Assembly: GCA_037974335.1 (NCBI GenBank) | Contig: CM075758.1 | Span: forward strand, 19,863,378 to 19,927,377 | Direction of reading: 5' to 3' | Length of the DNA stretch: 64,000 bases | DNA from: Prionace glauca | Taxonomy: Eukaryota; Chordata; Chondrichthyes; Carcharhiniformes; Carcharhinidae | Shown here: one piece after another, positions 20,682 to 32,290 of the stretch | Position numbering within the stretch: position 1 is the first letter of the stretch | Layout of the letters: each line of letters starts with the position of its first letter | The notes under the pieces: generated by a model | Seen by the model: the letters and a program-made list of their open reading frames with translations, nothing else | Databases searched by the model: none | What the model was told of the DNA's origin: nothing | Made by a program: the position numbers and the translations under genes

Positions 20682-21374
20682 CTGAGGGGATGGTGCAGGA
20701 GGGAGGGGTTCCAGTACTTGAGCAATTGGGGCTCGTTCTGGGGAAGGTGGGACCTCTGTAAGAGGAATGGGATACACCTGAACCAAAGGGGAACAAATAT
20801 CCTGGGGGGTAAATTTGTGAAGGTTATGCGGAGTGGTTTAAACTGATTCAGAGGGGGGGTGGGATCCTGAGTAGAGGGGGTGAAAGTGAGGGGGGCATAG
20901 ATGGGGACTGCAATGCGCGGCATTGTGGGGGAGGGGCGGAGCAGGGTTTGAAATGTGTATATTTTAATGCGAGGAGTATTCGCAATAAGGTGCATGAACT
21001 TGCAGCGTGGACCAGTACCTGGGACTTCGATGTTGTGGCCATTTCAGAGACTTGGATAGAACAGGGTCAGGAATGGATGTTGCAGGTCCCGGGGTACAAA
21101 TGCTTTAATCGGAGTAGACAAGGAGGTAGAAGGGGGGGGTGGGGTAGCATTATTGGTCAAGGACTGTATCTCAGTGTCTGAGAGGAAGTTTGATGAGGAC
21201 TTGTCTGTTGAGGTAGTATGGGCGGAGATTAGAAATAGGAGAGGAGAGGTCACCCTGTTGGGAGTCTTTTATAGACCTCCAAAAAGTTCTAGAGAGGTTG
21301 AGGAAAGGATTGCGGAGACGATCCTTGTTAGGAGTGAAAGTAATAGGGTAATTGTTATGGGGGACTTTAACTTT

Positions 21375-22382
21375 AGAACATAGAACACAGAACATAGAAC
21401 ATTACAGCGCAGAACAGGCCCTTCGGCCCACGATGTTGCGCCGACCAGTTTCAAAACAATGACCCACTAGCCTAAACCAATCCCTTTTCATCCATAAACC
21501 TATCCACAGATCTTTTAACCGCCCCCAAACTAGGTGCATTTACAACTGCAGCTGGCAGGGCATTCCAGTCCCTCACCACCCTCTGGGTAAAGAACCTACC
21601 CCTGACATCTGTCCTATAACTACCCCCCATTAATTTAAAATCGTGCCCCCTCGTGCTAGCTTTCTCCATCCTAGGAAAAAGGCTATCACTATCTACCCTG
21701 TCTAAACCTCTAATCATCTTATATGTTTCAATGAGATCCCCTCTTAGCCGCCTTCTTTCCAGCGAAAACAACCCCAAATCTCTCAATCTCTCCTCATAGG
21801 ATCTCCCCTCCATACCAGGCAACATCCTGGTAAACCTCCTCTGCACCCTCTCCAGAGCCTCTACATCCCTCCTGTAATGTGGGGACCAGAACTGCACACA
21901 AAACTCCAAGTGCGGCCGCACCAGAGATGTGTACATTTGCATCATGACGCTGCGACTCCTAAATTCAATCCCCCTACCAATAAACGCCAAGACTCCGTAT
22001 GCCTTCTTAACAACCTTATCTACTTGATTCCCAACTTTCAGGGATCTATGTACACATACATCTAGATCCCTCTGCTCCTCCATACTATCCAAAGTCCTCC
22101 CGTTAGCCCTATACTCAACACATCTGTTATTCCTACCGAAATGAATTACCTCACACTTCTCCACATTAAACTCCATCCGCCACCTCTCAGCCCAGCTCTG
22201 CAACCTTTCTAAGTCATCCTGCAAACTATGACACCCTTCCTCACAATCTACCACACCTCCGACTTTGGTGTCATCAGCAAACTTACTAATCCACCCAACT
22301 ATACCCTCATCCAGATCATTAATAAAAGTTACAAACAGCAGTGGCCCCAAAACAGATCCCTGAGGCACACCACTTGTAACCG
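21375..22382 (-). mobile_element. CR1a 3' fragment nested inside a CR1c nest
   Basis: A minus-strand CR1a copy of about 1 kb carrying the C-terminal reverse transcriptase frame (21472-22368: PQGSVLGPLLF, FADDTK, MEFNVEKCEVIHFGRN and the C-terminal tail). It replaced the left part of the CR1c fragment found intact in the sister unit, and CR1c sequence resumes at 22383. It arrived after the A2/A3 duplication, or was lost from the other copy. Confidence 0.8.
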
Positions 22383-22530
22383 AAGACCTATAGACCTATC
22401 TATAACCCCCAATCCCATTAAACCCCATATACCCATCCAGAAGTCTTTTAAAAGACCCCAGCGAGTTCGCCTCCACCACCGACGACGGCAGCCGATTCCA
22501 TTCACTCACCACCCTCTGAGTGAAAAACTT
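22383..22530 (-). mobile_element. Right-hand remnant of the nested CR1c fragment
   Basis: The sequence from ACCTATAGACCTATCTATAA to CTCTGAGTGAAAAACTTTAC matches the right half of 14341-14565. Confidence 0.7.
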
Positions 22531-22531
22531 T

Positions 22532-24310
22532 ACTCATGTTGATTGGAATTGCTATAGCTCTGGCTCGTTAGAGGTGTCAGTTTTTGTTCAAAATGTGCAA
22601 GAAGGTTTTTTGACTCAGTATGTAGATAGGCCGACTAGAGGTGAGGCTATATTGGATTTGGTGCTCGGTGATGAGCCAGACCAGGTGCTAGACTTGGAAG
22701 TTGGTGTGCATTTTGGGGATAGTGACCACAATTCGATTACGTTCACCCTAGTGATGGAAAGGGATAGGCATGAAACTCGGGTCAGTAGTTTCAGCTGGGG
22801 GAAGGGTAATTATGAGGCTATTAGGAGAGAATTAGGAAGCATTGGTTGGACTAGGAGATTACAGGGACTGGGAACATCCGAGATGTGGAGATTTTTCAAG
22901 GAGCAGCTATTGCGGGTCTGTGATAGGTATATCCCTGTGAGGCAAGGAGGATTTGGTAGGCCCAGGGAACCGTGGTGCACCAAAAAAGTTGATTTGTTGG
23001 GTAGGAAGAAAAAGGAGGCTTATGTTCGGATGAGGCTTGAGGGCTCAGGTAGTGCATTAGAAAGTTTTAGATTGGCTAGGAGGGAGGTGAAGAGGGAGTT
23101 AAGAAGGGCTAAAAGAGGACATGAGATGACTTTGGCTGATAGGATTAAGGAGAACCCTAAGGCGTTTTACAGGTATGTCAAGAACAGAAGGTTGGTTAGG
23201 GCAAGATTAGGGCCAGTTACAGACAGTAGAGGGAAGTTGTGCGTGGAACCGGAGGAGATTGGAGAGGCGTTGAACCAATATTTCTCTTCGGTGTTCACAC
23301 AAGGGGACATGAATGTAGCTGAGGAGGACACTGGGGTGCAGGGGTGTAAAATAGATAGTATTGCAGTTGATACGGGGGATGTGCTGGATATTTTAGAGGG
23401 TTTGAAAATAGATAAGTCCCCTGGTCCGGATGGGATTGACCCTAGGATTCTTTGGGAGGCAAGAGGGGTGATTGCGGAGCCTCTGGCTCTGATCTTCAGG
23501 TCGTCGTTAGTCTCTGGTATAGTACCAGAAGATTGGAGGACAGCAAATGTTGTCCCATTGTTTATGAAGGGGAGAAGGGACTTCCCTGGGAATTATAGAC
23601 CGGTGAGTCTTACTTCTGTGGTGGGTAAGGTTTTGGAAAGGATTATTAGAGACAGGATTTATAGTTATTTGGAGAGTAATGAGTTGATGAGAGACAGTCA
23701 ACATGGTTTTGTAGCGGGTAGGTCATGCCTTACTAACCTTATCGAGTTCTTTGAGAAAGTGACCAAAGAGGTGGATAGGGGTAAGGCAGTTGATGTGGTG
23801 TATATGGATTTTAGCAAGTTGTTTGATAAGGTTCACCATGGTAGGCTTCTGCAGAAAATGCAGATGTATGGGATTGGGGGTGATCTAGGTAATTGGATCA
23901 GGAATTGGCTAGCAGATAGGAGACAGAGGGTGGTGGTTGATGGTAAATATTCGTCATGGAGTTCGGTTACGAGTGGTGTGCCTCAGGGATCTGTTTTGGG
24001 GCCACTGCTGTTTGTAATTTTTATTAATGATCTGGATGAGGGTATAGTTGGGTGGATTAGTAACTTTGCTGATGACACCAAAGTCGGAGGTGTGGTAGAT
24101 TGTGAGGAAGGGTGTCATAGTTTGCAGGGTGACTTAGAAAGGTTGCAGAGCTGGGCTGTGAGGTCGCGGATGGAGTTTAATGTGGAGAAGTGTGAGGTAA
24201 TTCATTTCGGTAGGAATAACAGATGTGTTGAGTACAGGGCTAACGGAAGGACTTTGAATAGTGTGGAGGAGGTGAGGGATCTAGGTGTATGTGTACATAG
24301 ATCCCTGTAA
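22532..24310 (+). pseudogene. CR1a ORF2: long open reverse transcriptase frame
   Basis: Open for about 590 residues: end of the endonuclease (HVDWNCYSSGSLE, DSDHNSITFTL), KSPGPDGIDP, NYRPVSLTSVVGK, VYMDFSKLFDKV, GVPQGSVLGPLLF and FADDTK. It ends at a TAA near 24308, where sister copies read CCTGAAAG. The same frame reopens at 24356-24772 with the C-terminal region, then breaks near 24766. Apart from these and the endonuclease interruption the reading is clean. Confidence 0.8.
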
Positions 24311-24970
24311 GTTGGGAATCAAGTAGACAAGGTTGTTAAGAAGGCATACGGTGTCTTGGCGTTTATTGGTATGGGGATTGAATTTAGGAGTCGCAGCGTC
24401 ATGATGCAACTGTACACAACTCTGGTGCGGCCACACTTGGAGTATTGTGTGCAGTTCTGGTCCCCACATTATAGGAAAGATGTGGAGGCTTTGGAGAGGG
24501 TGCAGAGGAGGTTTATCAGGATGTTGCCTGGTATGGAAGGGAGGTCCTATGAGGAGAAACTGAGCGGTTTGGCGTTGTTTTCGCTGGAAAGAAGGCGGCT
24601 AAGAGGGGATCTCATTGAAACATACAAGATGATTAGAGGATTAGACAGGGTAGATAGTGATAGCCTTTTTCCTAGGATGGAGAAAGCTAGCACGAGGGGG
24701 CACGACTTTAAATTAAGGGGGGGTAGTTATAGGACTGATGTCAGGGGTAGGTTCTTTACCCAGAGCTGGTGAGGGACTGGAATGCCCTGCCAGCTGCAGT
24801 TGTAAATGCATCTAGTTTGGGGGCGTTTAAGAGATCTGTGGATAGGTTTATGGATGAAAAGGGATTGGTTTAGGCTAGTGGGTCATTGTTTTTGTAACTG
24901 GTCGGCGCAACATCGTGGGCCGAAGGGCCTGTTCTGCGCTGTAATGTTCTATGTTCTATGTTGTATGTTC

Positions 24971-26082
24971 TATCCTCAAGTAGAGGAAGAGGGAAAAGAA
25001 ATCAAAGAAAGAAAGATCTGGCGGAGTTAACTGGAGTAGTGGGAGTTTTCCTGGTGATAAAATCTTCCGCATTTCACTCATTCTATTTATCCCCTGAAAC
25101 CCCGGGAAATCTCTCTCTGATTCCTCTGCAGGACCCGCGACTGGGGGTGTTATCATAAGAACATAAGAACATAAGAAATAGGAGCAGGAGTAGGCTACCT
25201 GGCCCTTCGAGCCTGCCCCGCCATTCAATAAGATCATGGCTGATCTGTCGTGGCTCAGTTCCACCTTCCCGCCCTCTCCCCATAACCCTTAATCCCCTCT
25301 CTTATCAAAAACCCATCAACCCGTTTCTTAAAAATATTTAGCGAGGCAGCCTCCACCACTTCAACGGGCAGAGAATTCCAGAGATTCACCACCCTTTGAG
25401 TGAAGAAGTTCCTCCTCAACTCTGTTCTAAACCGCCTCCCCTTTATCTTGAGGCTGTGCCCCCTAGTCCTACTGTCTTTTTTGAACAGTAAGAGTTTCAG
25501 ATGTTTTACAATGGGTCTTAAATAGGTGGCAAAGTTATTTTAGAGGCTGTTCACATTGAGAAAACAATGATGTTCTCCTTCACAAGTTGCACTGGTTCAG
25601 TGCAGCTGAGAAACATGTATCTTATTCCGCTAATATGACCCGTTCAGGCAGTGTATTACAGACCGCAGTGTGTTGCTGCAGGAAATAAGAGAACATTTCC
25701 CCCCATCACCCCCCCCCCCCACCCCCGGGTGCCAGCTGGGCTTTTTTGCTAAGTATTTCCAACTATCATCTATCTGTGAACATTTTTTCTAACAAGACGC
25801 CGCCAGACCAACTGACAGTCTTTATCTCCCCCACACAATACCTTCTGGAAGTCAATCTCTTGCCATGAGTTATTCCCACCCAGTGGGGTGAGGGGGGGGG
25901 GTGCGATTTGAACCTATTGTTCAGAAAAGTTCTCGGCTGGAGGGCAAGTTTCTCAGGAAGTGACGCCCCACACAGTCACGGCAATGAAACGTCATCAGAT
26001 GCAGACGAGGAAGCTTCCTCCAGACGCAGTGTTGGACCGCACTCTGCTCACTCAGGCAGCGAAGCAACCCACAGACAGGGTC
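24971..26082 (+). other. A4 5' region: linker, CR1b fragment and promoter flank
   Basis: Linker 24975-25150, CR1b 3' fragment (minus strand) 25156-25490, then the family A promoter flank with a C run near 25710-25722, a G run near 25891-25900 and ETS/CRE-like motifs at about 25955-25998. No coding frame is conserved with the other units. Confidence 0.55.
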
Positions 26083-26967
26083 ATGTTGCCGGCAGCCTGC
26101 TATTTCATGCCGTTGGCTGCATTTCTCCCGGGTGAGTGAGTGAGTGAGATCCCAACTTGAGAGTTCAGTCCCCACTGAATCTGTGGCAGTTCCCCCTCCC
26201 TGAGGCGCCCATCCCTTTGGGACCAGTCTCCTTCCCCAGCAGCGGCGGCGGCGGCCCCTCACACTCAATCCTGATTTCTGTGTCTGGCTGTGTGAAGGGG
26301 GGAGGGCCCGTGGCTTGGAACTCATGTTAAAACAGACCAAGCCTTTCAGGCGCGCGGGAATGATTTGGGAACCCGATATGGAGAAGGACAGAATATTAAG
26401 ATGTTTAAAATTTAAAAAAATCCCCTGTGGATCAGTTATCATTGGGCTGTTGTCTGAGACAAGGGACTGACCACAGACTGGAAAGGGTGTCTGTTGCTTT
26501 TCTCAGTGAGAAACGTTGTATTATTACAATATTATTTCATTAGTTGGGAAATATATTAGGATGAGGGGAGATGGTGACAGGTGTTATGTGTCCATGTTAA
26601 ATGTCCTGGTTCCAACACATTATTTTTAATTAAATTTCAATTGTAATTTATTATATGTTGAATTTGTCAGGAATTCTCGCCTCTTACGTGGATCAGTCGC
26701 CGCCTTTCGTCTCAGTGGCAACAGGAGACTCGACAACACTCAGATGCACGCTGACAAATACTGGTTACAACCACATGTACTGGTACAGGCAACAGCGAGG
26801 CCGGGCAATGGAAGCTCTGTTCTACTCTGCTGGAGCTGCAGCTGATGTTACAAGGTACACATCCGAGTCTATGGAGGCCGAGAGGCCCAGCCAAACCTCC
26901 TTCACTCTGAACATCACCGCCGTCGCCCCATCTTACGCCGCTGTCTACTTCTGCGCTTGTAGTGTGG
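26083..26967 (+). CDS. A4: TCR V gene, family A (TRBV-like)
   Basis: Leader exon 26083-26131, V exon 26671-26967. The acceptor context is TTTGTCAG. CDR1 is TNTGYNH, the only copy with His before the Met. The CDR2 region FYSAGAAADVTRY carries Thr-Arg where all others have Lys-Ser. The frameworks otherwise match the family and it ends FCACSV. Open and with an RSS, so probably functional. Confidence 0.85.
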
Positions 26968-27006
26968 CACAGCGTTTGAGAAAGCGGGTGGACAGCGACA
27001 AAAACC
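26968..27006 (+). other. RSS of A4 (23-bp spacer)
   Basis: CACAGCG, 23-bp spacer 26975-26997, ACAAAAACC 26998-27006. Confidence 0.9.
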
Positions 27007-27015
27007 CTCCAGGTT

Positions 27016-27403
27016 AGAGATATAGAGATGTAGAACATTACAGCACAAACAGGCACTTCGGCCCTCGAGTTGCGCCGATCACATCAACCCCACCAATCTA
27101 TAGACCTATCTATAACCCCCAATCCCATTAAACCCCATATACTCATCCAGATGTCTTTTAAAAGACCCCAGCGAGTTCGCCTCCACCACCGACGACGGCA
27201 GCCGATTCCATTCACTTACCACCCTCTGAGTGAAATACTTAACCCTAACATCACCTCTGTACCTCCCTCCCCGCACCTTAAATCTGTGTCCTCTCGTAGC
27301 GACCATTTCAACCCGGGGAAATAGCCTCTGAGAGTCCACCCTATCTATTCCTCTCAACATTTTATAAACCGCTATCAGGTCACCTCTCAACCTTCGCCTC
27401 TCT
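27016..27403 (-). mobile_element. CR1c fragment next to the A4 RSS
   Basis: Same AGGTT-flanked insertion as in A2, A3, A7 and A8. Confidence 0.85.
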
Positions 27404-27984
27404 AGGTTGATAAAACCGCCTGCTCCGGATTCATTCGCAAGACGCGAGGTGGCAGCAATGGATTGAGATCAATGCCAAACACCGGGAGTGCTGGAATCTG
27501 AAACAGAAACTAGACAATGCTGGAAAATTTCCCAAGTGGATCAGTTCCACTTTCCCGCTTTCTCCCCCTAACCCTTAATTCCCCTGTCTATCAGAAACCT
27601 ATCTACCCGTGACATATATATATTTAGCGAGGTAGCCTCCACCACTTCAACCGGCAGAGAATCCCAAAGATTCACCACCCTTTGAGTCAAGACATTCTCT
27701 CTTCCACTTTCTTCCGGATAGAAAAATATACAAAAGTCTGAAGTCACGTCCCAACCCACTCAAGAACTGCTTCTTTCCAGCTGCCCCCAGACCATTGAAT
27801 ATCCCTATCTGATATTAAACTGATCTTTCTCTGCACCATAGCTATGGCTTGAACATTACATTATGCACTCCTGTCCTTCTCTACGAAGGAGATGTTTTGT
27901 CTGCGTAGCGCAAGAAACAATACTTTTCACTGTGTACTCATACTTGTGACAAGAATAAATCATATCAAATCAAACCATCATCAG
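27404..27984. repeat. A4 3' flank with CR1b scrap and AATC-tailed repeat
   Basis: Same composition as 11612-12186. The CR1b scrap is at about 27560-27720, and the unnamed repeat ends near 27978. Nothing coding. Confidence 0.5.
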
Positions 27985-28280
27985 ATGGGGCGGCACGGGA
28001 GCACAGTGGGTTGAATCACAACGCCAAGGACCTGGGTTCGATTCCCTGCTCGGGTCACGGTATGTGTGGAGTTTGCACATTCTCCTCCTGTCTGCGTGGG
28101 TTTCCACCGGGTGCTCCAGTTTCCTCCCACAGTCCAAAGATGTACAGTTGAGGTGGTTTGGCCTTGGTAAATTGCCCCTTAAGTGTTCTGGGATTCGTAG
28201 GTTTGACGGATTGGTCGGTAAAATATATTGGGATGTGGATGTAGGACCTGGATGGGATTGTGGTCAGTGGTTTATCATGG
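27985..28280 (+). repeat. V-type SINE (HE1-like)
   Basis: tRNA-like head, V core and tail. It has a few small deletions relative to the copies at 12187 and 58232 (for example the CAACAGG of the tail is lost near 28268). Confidence 0.75.
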
Positions 28281-28361
28281 GGGATAAAAAAGAATATTTC
28301 GTTTCTATCCATTCAGAAAATGAGGGATTAAAGAGAGCAAGCAAATGGGGGCAGACATGTA

Positions 28362-28776
28362 CATAGAACACAGAGCACTACAGCACAAACAGGCCCTTTG
28401 GCCCATCAGTTGCACCGATCATATCCATACCTCCCAGGCCATTGGACCATCTATAACTCCCAACACTATTAAGTCCCATGTACTCATCCAGGAGTCTCTT
28501 AAAAGGCCCCAGCGAGTTCGCCTCCACCACCACCGACGGCAGCCGATTCCACTCACTCACCACCCTCTGAGTGAAAAACTTACCCCCAACATCTCCTCTG
28601 TACTTGCCCCCCAGCACCTTTAACCCTGTGTCCCTCTCGTAGCGACCATTTCAGCCCTGGGAAATAACCTCCGAGAATCCACCCTATCTATTCCTCTCAA
28701 CATCTTATAAACTTCTATCAGGTCGCCTCTCAACTTTCGTCTCTCCAGGGAGAAGAGACCGAGCTCCCTCAACCTA
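28362..28776 (-). mobile_element. CR1c LINE 3' fragment
   Basis: Tail at the left, C-terminal reverse transcriptase sequence on the minus strand. Here no CR1a copy follows; the linker begins directly at 28780. Confidence 0.75.
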
Positions 28777-29897
28777 TCCTCATGTAGAGGAAGAGGGAAA
28801 AGAAATCAAAGACAGAAAGATCTGGCGGAGTTAACTGGAGTAGTGGGAGTTCTCCTGGTGATAAAATCTTCCGCATTTCCCTTATTCTATTTATCCCCTG
28901 ACACCCCGGGAAATCTCTCTCTGATTCCTCTGCAAGACCCGCGACTGGGGGTGTTGTCATAAGAACATAAGAACATAAGAAATAGCAGCAGGAGTAGGCC
29001 ATCTAGCCCTTCGAGGCTGCCCCGCCATTCAATAAGATCATGGCTGATCTGTCGTGGCTCAGTTCCACCTTCCCGCCCTCTCCCCATAACCCTTAATCCC
29101 TTCTCTTATCAAAAACCCATCAACCCGCTTCTTAACAATATTTAGCGAGGCAGCCTCCACCACTTCAGCGGGCAGAGAATTCCAGAGATTCACCACCCTT
29201 TGAGTGAAGAAGTTCCTCCTCAAATCTGTTCTAAACCGCCTCCCCTTTATCTTGAGGCTGTGCCCCCTAGTCCTACTGTCTTTTTTGAACAGTAAGAGTT
29301 TCAGATGTTTTACACCGGGTCTTAAATAGGTGGCAAAGTTATTTTACAGGCGGTTTACATTGAGAAAAAAATGTTGCTCTCCTTCACAAGTTGCACTGGT
29401 TCAGTGCAGCTGAGAAACATATATCTTATTCCGCTAATATGACCCGTTCAGGCAGTGTATTACAGACCGCAGTGTGTTGCTGCAGGAAATAAGAGAACAT
29501 TTCCCCCCATCACCCCCCCCCCCCCCCCACCCCCCGGGTGCCAGCTGGGTTTTTTTGCTAAGTATTTCCAACTATCATCTATCTGTGAACATTTTTTTAT
29601 AACAAGACGCCGCCAGACCAACTGACAGTCTTTATCTCCCCCACACAATACCTTCTGGAAGTCAATCTCTTGTCATGAGTTATTCCCACCCAGTGGGGTG
29701 AGGGGGGGGGGGGGGGTGCGATTTGAATCTATTGGTCAGAAAAGTTCTCGGCTGGAGGGCAAGTTTCTCAGGAAGTGACGCCCCACACAGTCACGGCAAT
29801 GAAACGTCATCAGATGCGGTCGAGGAAGCTTCCTCCAGACGCAGTGTTGGACCGCACTCTGCTCACTCAGGCAGCAAAGCAACCCACAGACAGGGTC
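28777..29897 (+). other. A5 5' region: linker, CR1b fragment and promoter flank
   Basis: Linker 28780-28960, CR1b (minus) 28962-29290, family A flank with a C run of about 17 near 29513-29530 and a G run near 29701-29716. ETS/CRE-like motifs are at about 29770-29812. Confidence 0.55.
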
Positions 29898-30783
29898 ATG
29901 TTGCCGGCAGCCTGCTATTTCATGCCGTTGGCTGCATTTCTCCCGGGTGAGTGAGTGAGTGAGGTCCCAACATGAGAGTTCAGCCGCCACCGAATCTGTG
30001 GCAGTTCCCCCTCCCTGAGGCGCCCATCCCTTTGGGACCAGTCTCCTTCCCCAGCAGCGGCGGCGGCGGCCCCTCACATTCAATCCTGATGTCTGTGTCT
30101 GGCTGTGTGAAGGGGGGAGGGCCCGTGGCTTGGAACTCATGTTAAAACAGACCAAGCCTTTCAGGCGCGCGGGAATGATTTGGGAACCCGATATGGAGAA
30201 GGACAGAATATTAAGATGTTCAAAATAAAAAAAAAATCCCCTGTGGATCAGTTATCATTGGGCTGTTGTCTGAGACAAGGGACTGACCACAGACTGGAAA
30301 GGGTGTCTGTTGCTTTTCTCAGTGAGAAACGTTGTATTATTACAATATTATTTCATTAGTTGGGAAATATATGAGGATGAGGGGAGATGGTGACAGGTGT
30401 TATGTGTCCATGTTAAATGTCCTGGTTCCAACACATTATTTTAAATTAAATTTCAATTGGAATTTATTATATGTTGAATTTCTCAGGAATTCTCGCCTCT
30501 TACGTGGATCAGTCGCCGCCTTTCGTCTCAGTGGCAGCAGGAGACTCGACAACACTCAGATGCACGCTGACAAATACTGATTACGACACGATGTACTGGT
30601 ACAGGCAACAGCGAGGCCGGGCAATGGAAGCTCTGTTCTCCTCTGGTGGAGCTGCAGCTGATGTTAAAAGTTACACATCCGAGTCTATGGAGGCCGAGAG
30701 GCCCAGCCAAACCTCCTTCACTCTGAACATCATCGCCGTCGCCCCATCTTACGCCGCTGTCTACTTCTGCGCTTGTAGTGTGG
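29898..30783 (+). CDS. A5: TCR V gene, family A (TRBV-like)
   Basis: Leader exon 29898-29946, V exon 30487-30783. CDR1 is TNTDYDT. The CDR2 region FSSGGAAADVKSY has Gly for Ala at the second position of the turn, and FVSVAAGD replaces FVSVATGD. NIIAVAP replaces NITAVAP, which removes the N-I-T glycosylation sequon shared by the other seven copies. It ends FCACSV. Open, with RSS. Confidence 0.85.
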
Positions 30784-30822
30784 CACAGCGTTTGAGAAAG
30801 CGGGTGGACAGCGACAAAAACC
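30784..30822 (+). other. RSS of A5 (23-bp spacer)
   Basis: CACAGCG, 23-bp spacer 30791-30813, ACAAAAACC 30814-30822. No CR1c follows; AGGTT runs straight into GATAAAACC. Confidence 0.9.
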
Positions 30823-31387
30823 CTCCAGGTTGATAAAACCGCCTGCTCCGGATTCATCCGCAAGACGCGAGGTGGCAGCAATGGATTGTGTGAGATTCTG
30901 AGACCCGACCCTCTGACCCTACACTTCCTCCTGAGCGGGGAAACATCCTCTCAGCATTTCCCATGTCACGCCCCTTGAGAATCCAATATGTTTCCACCAG
31001 GTCGCTTCTCATTCTCCGAATTCCAGTGAGTAAAGGCCCAACCCACTAACCTTTCTTTATGACACAGTCCCTCCATACTGGGGATAATTCCAGTCAACCT
31101 TCACTGATCTTATTGAATGGTGGGGCAGGCTCGAAGGGCTGGATGGCCTACTCCTCTCTCCTATCCCTTATGTTCTCACTGTTCTTATGTTCTGAACTGT
31201 CACCAGTCAAATTATATCGATTCTTAAATCAGGAGACAAACATTGTTCACATTATTCCAGATGTGGGCTCCCAGTCAACGTCCAATTGCAGCCAGCCTTC
31301 CTCACTCTTATCATCCAGCTCCTTTGAAATAAGGATCGATATTCAAATCACCTTCCTGATTGCCCTGGGCTGCTGCGTTTGGTGCAA
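30823..31387. other. A5 3' flank with a CR1b tail on the + strand
   Basis: Unique flank, then about 31098-31192 a + strand CR1b 3' end (GGCTCGAAGGGCTGGATGGC, ending TTATGTTC repeats), then unassigned sequence to the CR1a fragment. The block is duplicated after A6 (39871-40436). Confidence 0.55.
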
Positions 31388-31733
31388 ATAGAACATAGAA
31401 CATTACAGCGCAGAACAGGCCCTTCGGCCCACGATGTTGCGCCGACCAGATACAAAACAATGACCCACTAGCCTAAACCAATCCCTTTTCGTCCATAAAC
31501 CTATCCACAGATCTCTTAAACGCCCCCAAACTAGGCGCATTTACAACTGCAGCTGGCAGGGCATTCCAGTCCCTCACCACCCTCTGGGTAAAGAACCTAC
31601 CCCTGACATCAGTCCTATAACTACCCCCCCTGAATTTAAAGTCGTGCCCCCTCGTGCTAGCTTTCTCCATCCTAGGAAAAAGGCTATCACTATCTACCCT
31701 GACTAAACCTCTAATCATCTTATATGTTTCAGT
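31388..31733 (-). mobile_element. CR1a LINE 3' fragment
   Basis: Tail first, C-terminal reverse transcriptase sequence (SLFPRMEKASTRGHDF and following) on the minus strand, ending at TGTTTCAGTATACC. Duplicate at 40437-40780. Confidence 0.75.
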
Positions 31734-31799
31734 ATACCAAATGTACCACATATCCCTTCATGTTGCAGCTTTCCAGAGTTTTTGCTCCCCCCATTGAGA

Positions 31800-31868
31800 T
31801 AACACATTGTTCTTTTGATTCGATTTGATTTATTATTGTGATATGTATTAACACACAGTGTTTCCGGA

Positions 31869-31901
<33 letters not shown>

Positions 31902-32290
31902 ACACACACACACACACACACACATTGTTCCTTTGATTTATTATTGTCACATGTATCAACTCACAGTGTTTCGTGCGCTCTGTACAGACCAAATATACCG
32001 TTCATAGAGAAGGAAATGAGAGGGTGCAGTATGTAGTGTTACAGCCATAGTTAGGGGGTCGGGAAAGATCAACTTCATGTGAGGTGGGTCCATTCAGAAG
32101 TCTGATGGCAGCTGGGAAGAAGCTGCTCTTGAGTCGGTTAGTCGGTGACCTCAGACATTTGCATCTCTTTTCCCGAAGGCAAAAAAAAAAGGTGGGAGAG
32201 AGAATGTCCGGGGTGCGTGGGGGGGGGGAGGTGGGGGTCCTTAATTATCCCGGCGGCTTTGCCGAGGAGGCGGGAAGTGTAGACAGAGTC
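31800..32290 (-). repeat. Dispersed retroposon-like repeat with a (CA)n microsatellite
   Basis: A minus-strand copy of the element whose end is seen at 11930-12186. It starts with GATTCGATTTGATTTATTAT, contains an (AC)n tract at about 31870-31922 and a partial repeat of its own start, then a region with CAGCTGGGAAGAAGCTGCTC. Family not recognised. The duplicate at 40855-41400 has two (CA)n blocks instead of one. Confidence 0.5.

Larger units (their letters stand above)
20035..24970 (+). mobile_element. Near-complete CR1a LINE with nested inserts (between A3 and A4)
   Basis: Duplicate of the element at 12999-16976, with the same order of ORF1 remnant (20316-20681), endonuclease start (20948-21370), nested insert and reverse transcriptase (22532-24900). 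It is about 1 kb longer because a second CR1a copy lies, in minus orientation, within the old nested CR1c site. It ends in GTTCTATGTTCTATG-type repeats. Confidence 0.85.
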
